DNA from: Pukyongia sp.
GTDB taxonomy: Bacteria; Bacteroidota; Bacteroidia; Flavobacteriales; Flavobacteriaceae
Reading direction: 5' to 3'
DNA length: 64,000 bases
NCBI GenBank assembly: GCA_030148705.1
Contig: JASBSY010000005.1
Location: 1-64,000, forward strand
Positions 44,117 through 53,099 of the stretch are shown here, piece after piece. The notes beneath the pieces were generated by a model. That model saw only the letters and a list, made by a program, of their open reading frames with translations, made no database searches and was not told the DNA's origin. Within the stretch, counting starts at the first letter, position 1; every line of letters begins with the position of its first letter. Position numbers and translations under genes: made by a program.

Positions 44117-45226
44117 TTAAGTCGTTCTCACATCCAGGGCATCTCTCAGGGCATTGCCTATCAGCATAAAAGCAGTCACCAGGCTCATTATGGCCAGGCC
44201 GGGAATAACAGCCAGGAAGGGTTTTCCAAGGATGATATAGGCGTAATGGTCTTTTATGATTCCTCCCCAACTGGGCATGGGGGGTTGGGCTCCGATCCCA
44301 AGGAAACTCAGGCCGCTTTCGATGAGGATGGCGCCCGCAAAATTGGCTGCAGAAATAATGATTACAGGAGCCAGGGCATTGGGTAGTATGTGTTTTAATA
44401 TTATTCGCAGATCGGTATAACCCAGGGCTCTTGCCGCGGTAACGTACTGCATTTGTTTTACTCCCAGCACCTGCCCTCTTACCACCCGGGCGACCTCTAC
44501 CCACATGGTAAGCCCCACTGCGATGAAGACCTGCCAGAATCCCTTGCCAAGAGCCAGGGTAATTGCAATAACAAGCAATAAGGTTGGAATGGACCAGGTT
44601 ACATTAATAAGCCACATGATGGCAGCATCTACCTTACCGCCAAAATAACCGGCAATGGCACCTAAAGTGATTCCGATTAAGAGCGAAATAAATACTGCTA
44701 CAAATCCTATGGCCAGCGATATCCTTATCCCTATGAGCATCCTGCTAAGCAAGTCCCTTCCGTACTTATCGGTACCCAGCGTAAAGTTTCGCTCGGTTAT
44801 ATATCTTGCGGGGATTTCTTCAGCATTAGATACCCCTTCGAATAATTCAAGAGGATAGGTTTTAAGCAGTCCCGAAGTTCCATCTGTAGTATATTCGGAA
44901 ATGCGAATTCCCTCCTCCAAGACAGTGTAATCGTTGATTGGAATCTCGGTATCTACATTTTTCTTTCCGAAGAAAAAATCACCCACTCCCCTTTTGTCTG
45001 CGACTTCATTCGGGATGGTGAGCATTTGTACGCTGAAGCCGGGTTTCTTTGAATGGATGGACAAATGCATCTGATTGGCATTCCGGGAATCGTCGGGAGC
45101 CAGGGCATAAGCGAAGATGGCCGTTAAAACGCAAAGACTTATAAAGATCAAACTTAAAACGCCCCAAAAATTCCTGCTGAATTTTCGGAGCGCTTGTCTT
45201 GTTAGTGATGTCGATACCTGATCCAC
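44117..45226 (-). CDS. OppC/DppC-like ABC permease, orphan
   Basis: A 369-aa binding-protein-dependent transport permease. After the first helix (about 20-41) comes an extended periplasmic part of about 110 residues ('DDSRNANQMHLSIHSKKPGFS...'), then 'FTLGTDKYGRDLLSRMLIGIRISL' and the EAA loop 'QYVTAARALGYTDLRIILKHILPNALAP'. It would form half of a peptide/nickel channel. None of the usual partners (OppB, ATPases, binding protein) lies beside it. The insert is longer than in typical OppC. Confidence 0.9.
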   Translation of the reverse strand: MDQVSTSLTRQALRKFSRNFWGVLSLIFISLCVLTAIFAYALAPDDSRNANQMHLSIHSKKPGFSVQMLTIPNEVADKRGVGDFFFGKKNVDTEIPINDYTVLEEGIRISEYTTDGTSGLLKTYPLELFEGVSNAEEIPARYITERNFTLGTDKYGRDLLSRMLIGIRISLAIGFVAVFISLLIGITLGAIAGYFGGKVDAAIMWLINVTWSIPTLLLVIAITLALGKGFWQVFIAVGLTMWVEVARVVRGQVLGVKQMQYVTAARALGYTDLRIILKHILPNALAPVIIISAANFAGAILIESGLSFLGIGAQPPMPSWGGIIKDHYAYIILGKPFLAVIPGLAIMSLVTAFMLIGNALRDALDVRTT

Positions 45227-45268
45227 ATCGTAAATTTAGGTAAAAGCTAACTTAATTTCTACCTAGTA

Positions 45269-47446
45269 CTAATTTTTAATATCCGCTACCTTGGCAGCTT
45301 TGATATTTGTTAATTTCAGGTCTTCCAATACGTTGACTGCTTCCTCTACATAGATATCCTTACTGAGGCTCTTATGCCAGCGTTTTCTCTTTTCACGTAA
45401 GGTAGTATCCTGTTTCATAAGTGCGATCTCATCGGGTAAGGAACGATAGTTTAATTTGTTGTCGTATTCCCCAATAGCATCGAATTTCTTAGTCTCCTCT
45501 TTTCTTCTTTCGATCTCCGAGCTATAGTTCTCAATGTTCAGGTCGACCATCATTTCATCACGCCGGTTCTTGATCCAGCGTGCATTTTCTTCTATTAGCG
45601 CCAGTTGCTCACTTTGTGCCATTCGCTCCTGGCTTTTCTTGATCGCTTCATCGAAATCGATATAGCCATCCCAGATATCGTATTTTGCAGCTTCAATTTT
45701 ATCGTAAGGAAGTGGATTGTCGTAATCCCGTTCCCCCACCTCGATATAACTGTAACGATCGGGCATCACAACGTCGCTTTTCACACCTTCCAATTGGGTT
45801 GATCCACCGTTCACACGATAGAATTTCTGTGTGGTTAACTTTAATGCACCCATATCTCCCAGGTCGTTCTGCCGCAACCATTGATTCAGGTCAATAAGGT
45901 TTTGAACAGTACCCTTTCCGTAGGTCTGTTCGCTACCAATGATAATGGCGCGCTTGTAATCCTGCATGGCGGCTGCGAGAATCTCTGATGCCGAAGCCGA
46001 TAATTCGTTAACCAGTATTACAAGAGGCCCGTCCCATACGATTTCGTCGTCCTTGTCTTCCAGAACATTCTTTTTGCTGCCGGCTGAAGCCACCTGGACA
46101 ACAGGCCCTTCCTTAATGAATAATCCGGCTATATCGACAGCGGTTTGAAGGGAACCTCCGCCATTATCGCGAAGATCCAGGACCAATCCTTCCATTCCTT
46201 CAGCCTTCAATCTCAAAATCTCATTCTTTACGTCACTGGCCGCGTTGCGTTTTTTGTAATCGTTCATATCGAAATAGAACTGTGGCAGGTTGATCAAACC
46301 GAATTTCTTATCTGCTTTCTCAATAACCGTCGATTTAGCGTAGGTTTCTTCAAGTTCCACCACATCTCGGGTTATCATTTCCTCTTCTATGGTTCCGTCT
46401 ACCCGCTTTACGGTTAGGATAACCTTGGTGCCTTTAGGCCCTTTGATGAGTTTTACGGCATCATCGATTCGCATTCCTACGACGCTTACTGCTTCTTTTT
46501 CGTCGAATTGTCTCACTTTCAGGATGACATCGCCTACGGAGATATGCTCTCCTCTCCAGGCGGGGCCACCACTGATGATTTCCACCACATTGATATAGTC
46601 GTTCTTTTTCTGAAGCCGGGCACCTATACCTTCCAGTTTTCCGCTCATCCGAAGATCGAAACGATCGCGGTCCGGGGGAGCAAAATAATTGGTATGTGGA
46701 TCGAATTCCTCGACCAGGGTTGTAAGAAAGACAGCAAAGTAGTCCTTGCGCTCCAAATCATCGGTAAAATCGAAATACTCCTGTAGTGAAGTCAGGGTTT
46801 GATTTCGGGCCTTTGCTTCCAGTTCGGCATCAGTAAGGTCCTCATTCTCTCCCGGTATGTATTCTTCGCCTTTTTCGGCAGCTTCCTTCTTACGCTCCGG
46901 GGCGGTTATTTTTTCCCGGGTAAGGTCGTAATAGGATGAAATCGTACTGAATTTCAGTTGCTGTCTCCAGCGCTCTTTGAGTTCTTGACGCGAATCCACG
47001 TACTCCAGATTATCGTAATCCACATTTATGGATTCATCTGCCGAATAATCGAAAGGAGATTCCAGAACTTCCTCATACAGCTGTTTTGATTCAGCAAGGC
47101 GCAGTTCGTATCGAGTGTAGACCACATTAAAGAAAGTGAGGTCTTTGTTTTTTATCTGGTCGTCTATTTCAAGTTTATATTTGCTGAATTCCTCTATATC
47201 CGAAGCCAGGAAATAGCGCTTCAACGGGTCCATGGCGTCTATAAAATCGGTATAGATACCTTCCGAGAAACTGTCGTCCATAACTTCGGGGTTATAGTGA
47301 CCTTTTTCCAAAACGTAGGTTATCAGGTCTATAAGGAGCTTATCTTTATCGGGGTCGTTGAATTCTTTGGTGGTAAAGCTGCAGGATGCTGCGGCTACAA
47401 ATACGGCAAGAAATAATACTTTAAAATTCTTTTTCATTAATCGCAT
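45269..47446 (-). CDS. C-terminal processing peptidase (Tsp/Prc type)
   Basis: ATG at 47446 gives a 725-aa form; the ORF-track frame starts at a TTG further up. The lipoprotein-like signal ends AAASC. The N-terminal helical domain (about 30-225) precedes a PDZ domain ('LEGIGARLQKKNDYINVVEIISGGPAWRGEHISVGDVILKVRQ') and the S41 protease core with Ser/Lys in 'NELSASASEILAAAMQDYKRAIIIGSEQTYGKGTVQ'. A long charged C-terminal domain follows. It cuts proteins at the C-terminus in the periplasm. Confidence 0.93.
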   Translation of the reverse strand: MRLMKKNFKVLFLAVFVAAASCSFTTKEFNDPDKDKLLIDLITYVLEKGHYNPEVMDDSFSEGIYTDFIDAMDPLKRYFLASDIEEFSKYKLEIDDQIKNKDLTFFNVVYTRYELRLAESKQLYEEVLESPFDYSADESINVDYDNLEYVDSRQELKERWRQQLKFSTISSYYDLTREKITAPERKKEAAEKGEEYIPGENEDLTDAELEAKARNQTLTSLQEYFDFTDDLERKDYFAVFLTTLVEEFDPHTNYFAPPDRDRFDLRMSGKLEGIGARLQKKNDYINVVEIISGGPAWRGEHISVGDVILKVRQFDEKEAVSVVGMRIDDAVKLIKGPKGTKVILTVKRVDGTIEEEMITRDVVELEETYAKSTVIEKADKKFGLINLPQFYFDMNDYKKRNAASDVKNEILRLKAEGMEGLVLDLRDNGGGSLQTAVDIAGLFIKEGPVVQVASAGSKKNVLEDKDDEIVWDGPLVILVNELSASASEILAAAMQDYKRAIIIGSEQTYGKGTVQNLIDLNQWLRQNDLGDMGALKLTTQKFYRVNGGSTQLEGVKSDVVMPDRYSYIEVGERDYDNPLPYDKIEAAKYDIWDGYIDFDEAIKKSQERMAQSEQLALIEENARWIKNRRDEMMVDLNIENYSSEIERRKEETKKFDAIGEYDNKLNYRSLPDEIALMKQDTTLREKRKRWHKSLSKDIYVEEAVNVLEDLKLTNIKAAKVADIKN

Positions 47447-47589
47447 AGCTGTCTTCTTAATTTTCAATCTCCTAAATTATACAAAAAACCGTGCCAAGAC
47501 CCAGTATTCATAATAATTTTTTGTTAAACAAACACCTTGTCCCATGGCGTATAAATTGTTTATTTTAGCGGTTCAAACGCAATAGATAC

Positions 47590-48366
47590 ATGGCGAAAAA
47601 GCGGCCTCTCATTCTGGTTACCAACGACGACGGCATAACGGCCCCCGGCATACGTACCTTGATAGAGGTAATGAACAGCCTGGGTGATGTTTGTGTAGTG
47701 GCTCCGGATTCCCCACAAAGTGGGATGGGACACGCCATTACTGTTAACGACACATTGTACTGTGATCGTATAAAAGTAGCAAAAAATGAACCACAATCTG
47801 AATACAGTTGCAGCGGAACCCCGGTGGATTGCGTAAAGATGGCAGTAAATGAAATCCTGAAACGCAAACCCGATCTCTGCGTGAGCGGTATAAATCACGG
47901 CAGCAATTCTTCCATCAATGTAATATACAGCGGTACCATGAGTGCTGCGGTAGAAGCAGGTACGATGGGAATTCCTTCAATAGGTTTTTCCCTGCTCGAC
48001 TATTCGCTGGAAGCCAATTTCGATCACTGCAGGGAATATGTTCGCAAATTAGCTGAAGAGAGCCTGAAACACGGCATGCCGGAGGGCGTGGTATTAAACG
48101 TCAATATACCCAAATTGCCCAAAGAAGAAATTAAAGGGATGAAGGTATGCCGCCAGGCTAACGCTCATTGGATAGAATCCTTCGACAAACGGGTAAATCC
48201 ATTAGGAAGGGAATATTACTGGCTGAGCGGTGAATTTGTGAATATGGACAAAGGAGAAGACACAGACGAATGGGCCTTGAAAAACGGGTTTATTTCCGTA
48301 GTTCCGGTTCAGTTCGATCTAACGGCCCACCACGCCATGAAGGATATAAACAGTTGGGACCTATGA
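47590..48366 (+). CDS. surE: 5'-nucleotidase SurE
   Basis: The 258-aa protein has the metal-binding acidic pair in 'LVTNDDGITAPGI', the 'PDSPQSGMGHAIT' loop and 'CVSGINHGSNSS', all hallmarks of SurE, a stationary-phase survival phosphatase that dephosphorylates nucleoside monophosphates. Its stop overlaps the start of a small membrane protein (ATGA). Confidence 0.97.
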   Translation: MAKKRPLILVTNDDGITAPGIRTLIEVMNSLGDVCVVAPDSPQSGMGHAITVNDTLYCDRIKVAKNEPQSEYSCSGTPVDCVKMAVNEILKRKPDLCVSGINHGSNSSINVIYSGTMSAAVEAGTMGIPSIGFSLLDYSLEANFDHCREYVRKLAEESLKHGMPEGVVLNVNIPKLPKEEIKGMKVCRQANAHWIESFDKRVNPLGREYYWLSGEFVNMDKGEDTDEWALKNGFISVVPVQFDLTAHHAMKDINSWDL

Positions 48367-48653
48367 TAAAAAAAGAAATCGGCATCGGGTTTTTAACCGG
48401 ACTTATCTGTAATTCGCTGGGAATAATTGTTTGTGTCCTGGTAATTTCTGCCGTAAAGGGCATGGGCTTCGAAGAAACCTTATCATTTTACTGGTATACT
48501 GAAAGTATGTGGATGTTGGTGAGCCTCGGTGCCTTGCCCAATCTTGCGGCTTTCTTCGGGTTTCTTAAAATCAATCGGGAATACAGGGCGCGAGGGGTGT
48601 TGATAGCTACCTTCCTTGCAGCCATAGTAACATATATTTTCTATTTTAATTAA
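48363..48653 (+). CDS. Small three-helix membrane protein
   Basis: ATG at 48363, overlapping the surE stop, gives 96 aa; the ORF-track start lies in surE. Three hydrophobic segments (about 7-27, 43-64, 75-94) and a short basic loop 'KINREYRARG' are visible. I do not recognise a family. lpxB starts at the next base after its stop, so it belongs to a surE-lpxB operon. Confidence 0.75.
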   Translation: MIKKEIGIGFLTGLICNSLGIIVCVLVISAVKGMGFEETLSFYWYTESMWMLVSLGALPNLAAFFGFLKINREYRARGVLIATFLAAIVTYIFYFN

Positions 48654-49793
48654 ATGAAATACTACCTCATAGCCGGCGAGGCATCGGGAGATCTTCACGG
48701 CGCAAACCTGATTAAGGCGTTGGCTGCCCGCGACAGCAGTGCCCAATTCCGGGTTTGGGGAGGCGATCTGATGCAGGAAAACGGGGCCGACCTGGTAAAA
48801 CACTACCGGGAACTTGCGTTTATGGGATTTGCCGAGGTAGTGATGAACATCCGGACTATACTGAAGAATATGTCCTTTTGCAAAAAGGATATCGCAGCTT
48901 TCAAGCCGGACGCTCTTATCCTGATCGATTACCCCGGTTTTAACCTGCGAATCGCCAAATGGGCACGGAAAAAAGGAATTCCGGTTCACTATTATATCTC
49001 GCCGCAGATATGGGCCTGGAAAGAAGGCCGGATCAAGGAAATAAAGCGAAATGTGGATGCCATGTACGTCATTCTCCCCTTCGAAAAGGATTTTTATGAA
49101 CAAAAGCATGGAATGCCGGTTCACTTTGTGGGACACCCGTTAATCGATGCTATTTACAATCGCCCACAGGTGCATCCGGATAAGTTCAGAACTAAACACG
49201 AGCTCGACGACCGGCCAATCATTGCACTATTGCCGGGCAGCAGAAAACAGGAAATTTCTAAAATGCTGAAAGTAATGCTGTCGGTAGTGGATCACTTCCC
49301 CGAATACCAGTTCGTGATCGCCGGGGCACCCAGTCAGGATGCCGATTTTTACCGGGCATTTATCGAGCACGAAAGAGTTCACCTGCTTTTAAACCGGACT
49401 TACGACCTTCTTAGTGTCTCCTATGCCGCTTTGGTAACATCCGGTACGGCAACCCTGGAAACGGCCTTGTATAAAGTTCCGCAGGTAGTGTGTTATAAGG
49501 GTGGACGTATTTCTTACGAAATAGCCCGCAGGGTCATTAAACTAAAATTCATTTCTTTGGTAAACCTCATCCTCAACAAAGAGGTTGTAACAGAGTTGAT
49601 CCAGGATGAATTCAATTCGAAACGACTCAAACAGGAACTCACCAAAATCCTCGATCCCTATAAGCGAGCTACCCTCTTTCTGGAATATTACGACCTGGAG
49701 CAATTGCTCGGAGGCAAGGGAGCCAGCAAAAAAACAGCCGATCTGATCTACAAGGCTACCTTAAAAAGCAGGAATACATCGACTGATCATTAG
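48654..49793 (+). CDS. lpxB: Lipid-A-disaccharide synthase
   Basis: The 379-aa glycosyltransferase begins with 'YYLIAGEASGDLHGANLIKAL', and shows 'LILIDYPGFNLRIAKWARKKGIPVHYYISPQIWAWKEGRI' and 'ALLPGSRKQEISKML', all typical for LpxB. It joins lipid X and UDP-diacylglucosamine to form the lipid A disaccharide at the inner-membrane surface. It connects with lptE earlier in the window in LPS formation. Confidence 0.97.
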   Translation: MKYYLIAGEASGDLHGANLIKALAARDSSAQFRVWGGDLMQENGADLVKHYRELAFMGFAEVVMNIRTILKNMSFCKKDIAAFKPDALILIDYPGFNLRIAKWARKKGIPVHYYISPQIWAWKEGRIKEIKRNVDAMYVILPFEKDFYEQKHGMPVHFVGHPLIDAIYNRPQVHPDKFRTKHELDDRPIIALLPGSRKQEISKMLKVMLSVVDHFPEYQFVIAGAPSQDADFYRAFIEHERVHLLLNRTYDLLSVSYAALVTSGTATLETALYKVPQVVCYKGGRISYEIARRVIKLKFISLVNLILNKEVVTELIQDEFNSKRLKQELTKILDPYKRATLFLEYYDLEQLLGGKGASKKTADLIYKATLKSRNTSTDH

Positions 49794-49818
49794 CCGGATA
49801 CGCCACAACAATTACCCT

Positions 49819-49843
49819 GTTTATCTGTTATTTAAAGATAAAC
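49819..49843. other. Hairpin after lpxB
   Basis: GTTTATCT (49819-49826) and AGATAAAC (49836-49843) form an 8-bp stem with a 9-nt loop between lpxB and the NlpC/P60 gene. No T-run follows, so it is a weak terminator at best. Confidence 0.3.
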
Positions 49844-49891
49844 TGACGCCAATTTGAAAAAATTTGTATTTTTAGTCAAACCAAATCTCAC

Positions 49892-50389
49892 ATGAAAAGA
49901 CTATTCCTACTCGGTCTGCTCGCGTTAATACTGGCGTCCTGCGGCAGTTCCCGCAAAGTAACCGATACTTCGGTTATCGGCTCCAATTCCTCCTCTGTAT
50001 CGGAAAAGAAAATAAGTAAGATAGTCTCCCACGCCAAGACTTTTGTAGGCACAAAATACAAATTCGGAGGCACCACCAGCCGAGGTATGGATTGTTCCGG
50101 CCTGGTCTACGTTTCTTTTCAACAGGAAAACATTTTGCTTCCGAGAATTTCACGGGACATGGCCAAGGAAGGGGTTCCTATTTCTCTTAGACAGGCTGAA
50201 GAAGGGGATCTTCTGTTCTTTCAAACAAGTAAGAACCGCAAGGTTATCAATCACGTTGGCCTGGTGGTGGATACCGGAGGCGGGGTGTTGAAATTCATCC
50301 ATTCCACCACCCGCAGGGGGGTTATCATCTCGTCCCTTGAAGAACGTTACTGGAACGAAGCGTTTGTAGAAGTGCGCCGTATTATTTAA
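49892..50389 (+). CDS. NlpC/P60 family peptidoglycan endopeptidase, lipoprotein
   Basis: The 165-aa protein has a lipobox (LILASC, Cys17), a low-complexity linker and an NlpC/P60 domain with catalytic Cys68 ('GMDCSGLVYVSF') and His121 ('INHVGLVVD'). It would cut the peptide side of peptidoglycan while attached to the outer membrane. comEC follows after 50 bp. Confidence 0.93.
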   Translation: MKRLFLLGLLALILASCGSSRKVTDTSVIGSNSSSVSEKKISKIVSHAKTFVGTKYKFGGTTSRGMDCSGLVYVSFQQENILLPRISRDMAKEGVPISLRQAEEGDLLFFQTSKNRKVINHVGLVVDTGGGVLKFIHSTTRRGVIISSLEERYWNEAFVEVRRII

Positions 50390-50439
50390 CTTAGTCTTCC
50401 TTTAAAACCCGCTCCCCGGTATGTTTAATACGCTGCCGG

Positions 50440-52461
50440 ATGCGCTTCATTAACTTTGCCGTCGTTAAATTTTCGGTCTTCCTGATCCTGGGAATACTAG
50501 GCGGGCATTCTTTTAAACAAATTCACCTTCATTTTGCGATTCCACTTCTCGTGGTCTTGCTGTTCGTTGCCTGGCGGATATCGAGAAAGCAGCTGTTTCA
50601 GAAAGCGTATTTCGGATTGTTGACATTTGCTTGTTTTTTTGTCTTAGGATATTGCAACTACCAGTTCCGATCGCCCGAATTTCAGCCCTCACATTACGCA
50701 AACTCAAGGCTTGCCGGCAAAGCGGCTGTATTAAACATTCAGATTTGCGAGGTATTAAAACCTAGCGACTATTATCACAGGTATGTGGCGCGAGTAATCC
50801 GGGTGAATTCGACCTTTTCCACCGGAAAACTGCTGGTACTGGTTGTGAAAGACTCCACATCCGATAAATTTCGAACAGACGATCACCTTATCATTGGCGG
50901 TTCGATAAGGGCCATTCCCCCACCCTTGAATCCCGGGCAGTTCAATTATGCCGAATACATGGAAAATCAGGATGTATACGGGCAACTAAAGGTGGAATCG
51001 GCCGATATAATACATCGCTTAGAGGGAAGTTCTACCCTAAAAGGCCTGGCGAACCGGCTAAGGGATTTCTTAAGCTCCAAGTTAGATGCTACAAGACTGG
51101 GCCGGGAAGAACGCAGTATACTTCAAGCATTGTTGTTGGGCGACCGCAGGGAGATCGACCCTGCTTTGTATGCTTCATACGCCGCGGCAGGAGCAATACA
51201 TATCCTTGCTGTTTCCGGCTTGCATGTGGGTATCCTTTACTTGTTGTTATCATGGGTGTTCAAACCGCTTCTACTAATGAGGTACGGCAGGAACTATCGC
51301 TGCATCCTCATTGTTCTACTGTTGTGGGGATTTGCCTTAATGACCGGGCTATCCCCATCGGTAACCAGAGCGGTTAGTATGTTTACCTGCTTCGGAATTG
51401 CGCAGCTGCTCAACCGCCCCACCAATTCCATCAATACACTTTTTCTTTCCTTGTTCTTCCTGCTGCTGATCAATCCAAAATTACTCTTTCAGGTGGGATT
51501 CCAGTTAAGCTATCTGGCGGTGTTCTTTATCTTGTGGTTACAACCCGGTCTCTCCAAACTGTATACTCCCCGAAGTTATATTGATAAAAAAGTCTGGAGT
51601 CTGCTAACTGTATCTGTAGCAGCTCAATTGGGAGTTGCTCCGCTGAGCATCTATTACTTCAATCAATTTCCAGGCCTGTTCCTGCTTACTAATCTGTTGG
51701 TACTGCCCTTTCTCGGCCTTCTTGTAAGCCTGGGGTTATGTGTCATCATTCTGGCTTCCCTGGACTGTTTGCCCTTCTGGCTGGCGAACACTTACAGCGA
51801 ATTAATACGAGTATTAAATGCCGTAATCACCCGGATCGCTAACTGGGATACATTTGTAATCGGGGATATTCATTGTTCAGGGTATTTGTTACTGGGCAGT
51901 TATCTGCTAATCGTTTGCACGGTCCTATACCTGCGAGCACTGTCGTACAGGCGGCTGGTATTCATGTTGACGTCCTGGCTTATTTTTATAGCGATACTAT
52001 TTTCAGATAAAGTACGGCTCAGCGGAACAGAACTCGTGGTATTCCACAACTTTAAGAATACGGTAATAGGGATTAAAAAGAAGGATTCTTTGATAGTGTA
52101 TTCGAACGACAGTCTCAATAATTACCATCACAGCTTTCCGGTAAAACCCTATCGCCTTCAGAAAAACATAAAGAATTACTGTCAGAAGTATTTGAAAAAC
52201 GTGATTGCCTACGACACCCTAAGTTTACTTGTTATCGATTCTACAGCCGTCTACCCAACTGATATTTCAGGAAAGATAGTGTTGCTTTCCCGCAACCCTC
52301 CCATACATCTCAAGCGCTTAATAGATTCAATAAAACCAAGGCAGATCATTGCCGATGGAAGCAATTTTCTTACGAGCGTAAAACGATGGAAGGAAACATG
52401 TAAAAATGAAAAGCTCCCCTTTCACCATACAGGCGAGAGCGGAGCTTTTATCATAGAGTAG
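50440..52461 (+). CDS. comEC: ComEC/Rec2-family protein
   Basis: The 673-aa membrane protein has N-terminal helices, a DUF4131 OB-fold part ('LVLVVKDSTSDKFRTDDHLIIGGSIRAIPPPLNPGQFNYAEYM') and the competence block 'AAAGAIHILAVSGLHVGILYLLLSWVF' with about eight helices. The C-terminal domain is short and lacks the HxHxDH metallo-beta-lactamase motif, as in other flavobacterial forms. It forms the inner-membrane channel for DNA uptake. Presence of this gene alone does not prove competence. Confidence 0.9.
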   Translation: MRFINFAVVKFSVFLILGILGGHSFKQIHLHFAIPLLVVLLFVAWRISRKQLFQKAYFGLLTFACFFVLGYCNYQFRSPEFQPSHYANSRLAGKAAVLNIQICEVLKPSDYYHRYVARVIRVNSTFSTGKLLVLVVKDSTSDKFRTDDHLIIGGSIRAIPPPLNPGQFNYAEYMENQDVYGQLKVESADIIHRLEGSSTLKGLANRLRDFLSSKLDATRLGREERSILQALLLGDRREIDPALYASYAAAGAIHILAVSGLHVGILYLLLSWVFKPLLLMRYGRNYRCILIVLLLWGFALMTGLSPSVTRAVSMFTCFGIAQLLNRPTNSINTLFLSLFFLLLINPKLLFQVGFQLSYLAVFFILWLQPGLSKLYTPRSYIDKKVWSLLTVSVAAQLGVAPLSIYYFNQFPGLFLLTNLLVLPFLGLLVSLGLCVIILASLDCLPFWLANTYSELIRVLNAVITRIANWDTFVIGDIHCSGYLLLGSYLLIVCTVLYLRALSYRRLVFMLTSWLIFIAILFSDKVRLSGTELVVFHNFKNTVIGIKKKDSLIVYSNDSLNNYHHSFPVKPYRLQKNIKNYCQKYLKNVIAYDTLSLLVIDSTAVYPTDISGKIVLLSRNPPIHLKRLIDSIKPRQIIADGSNFLTSVKRWKETCKNEKLPFHHTGESGAFIIE

Positions 52462-52487
52462 AGAAACACTTAACTAAAATCTACTCT
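52409..52487. terminator. Convergent terminator region inside the comEC 3' end
   Basis: AAAAGCTCC (52409-52417) and GGAGCTTTT (52441-52449) pair within the last codons of comEC, with T-rich flanks on both strands. A second stem AGAGTAGA/TCTACTCT (52455-52462 with 52480-52487) spans the gap to the convergent thioredoxin gene. Confidence 0.5.
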
Positions 52488-53020
52488 TAGAAAGTACCTT
52501 TAAAATTCTTCTGATATTCTTCCCATTGTTCCATGGTAGTTATGGAAGCATAATCGTCGTTTGCGATCATCTTCAGATAGATCTCAAGCTGTTGTGGGGT
52601 CTTATACCCGGGTATGGCTTGAATGAGCTGTCCGTTATCCTTAAAGAAAACCAGGCTTGGGTAGCCGCGCAATTTCAAAGCATCGGCAAAGAAATGGGTG
52701 GCATTCCTGCCTTTCCTTCCTTCCTGGTAGTTCGGGTTGGTATATGTGAAATCCTGGAAGGTGATCTCTTCGGTACCTTCGGCATTGAATTTAACTGCGT
52801 AAAAGTTCTTATTTATAAAATCTATGACTTTCTTATTGCTGAAGGTATTTTTATCTAAAAGTTTACACGGACCACACCAGGTCGTGTAAACATCCATAAA
52901 TATCTTCCTGGGCTCTTTCTTCTGAGCGGCCAGCGCCTCGTTCATAGACATCCATCGAATCTCCTGGGCCGTTGTTACGGAGGTTACCAATATGGCCAAA
53001 AGAAGTAAAATCTGCTTCAT
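52487..53020 (-). CDS. Periplasmic thioredoxin-fold protein
   Basis: With the ATG at 53020 the protein is 177 aa (53026 is an alternative start). A signal peptide (about 1-18, ending TTAQ) precedes a thioredoxin domain with the active site 'TTWCGPCKLLD' and the cis-Pro region 'RGYPSLVFF'. It would reduce or rearrange disulfides in the periplasm. The 'FTYTNPNYQEGRKGRNATHFF' insert is longer than in a minimal thioredoxin. Confidence 0.92.
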   Translation of the reverse strand: MKQILLLLAILVTSVTTAQEIRWMSMNEALAAQKKEPRKIFMDVYTTWCGPCKLLDKNTFSNKKVIDFINKNFYAVKFNAEGTEEITFQDFTYTNPNYQEGRKGRNATHFFADALKLRGYPSLVFFKDNGQLIQAIPGYKTPQQLEIYLKMIANDDYASITTMEQWEEYQKNFKGTF

Positions 53021-53051
53021 TATCATTAATTTATTCTGCGTTTATTATAAC

Positions 53052-53082
53052 AAAAAACGTTCCAAAATATGGAACGTTTTTT
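53052..53082 (-). terminator. Terminator of the peptidase/peptide transporter operon
   Basis: A 13-bp perfect stem, AAAAAACGTTCCA / TGGAACGTTTTTT, with a 5-nt loop, lies 18 bases after the second POT gene and has T-runs in both directions. Confidence 0.9.
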
Positions 53083-53099
53083 TAATTAAATAATTGTGT

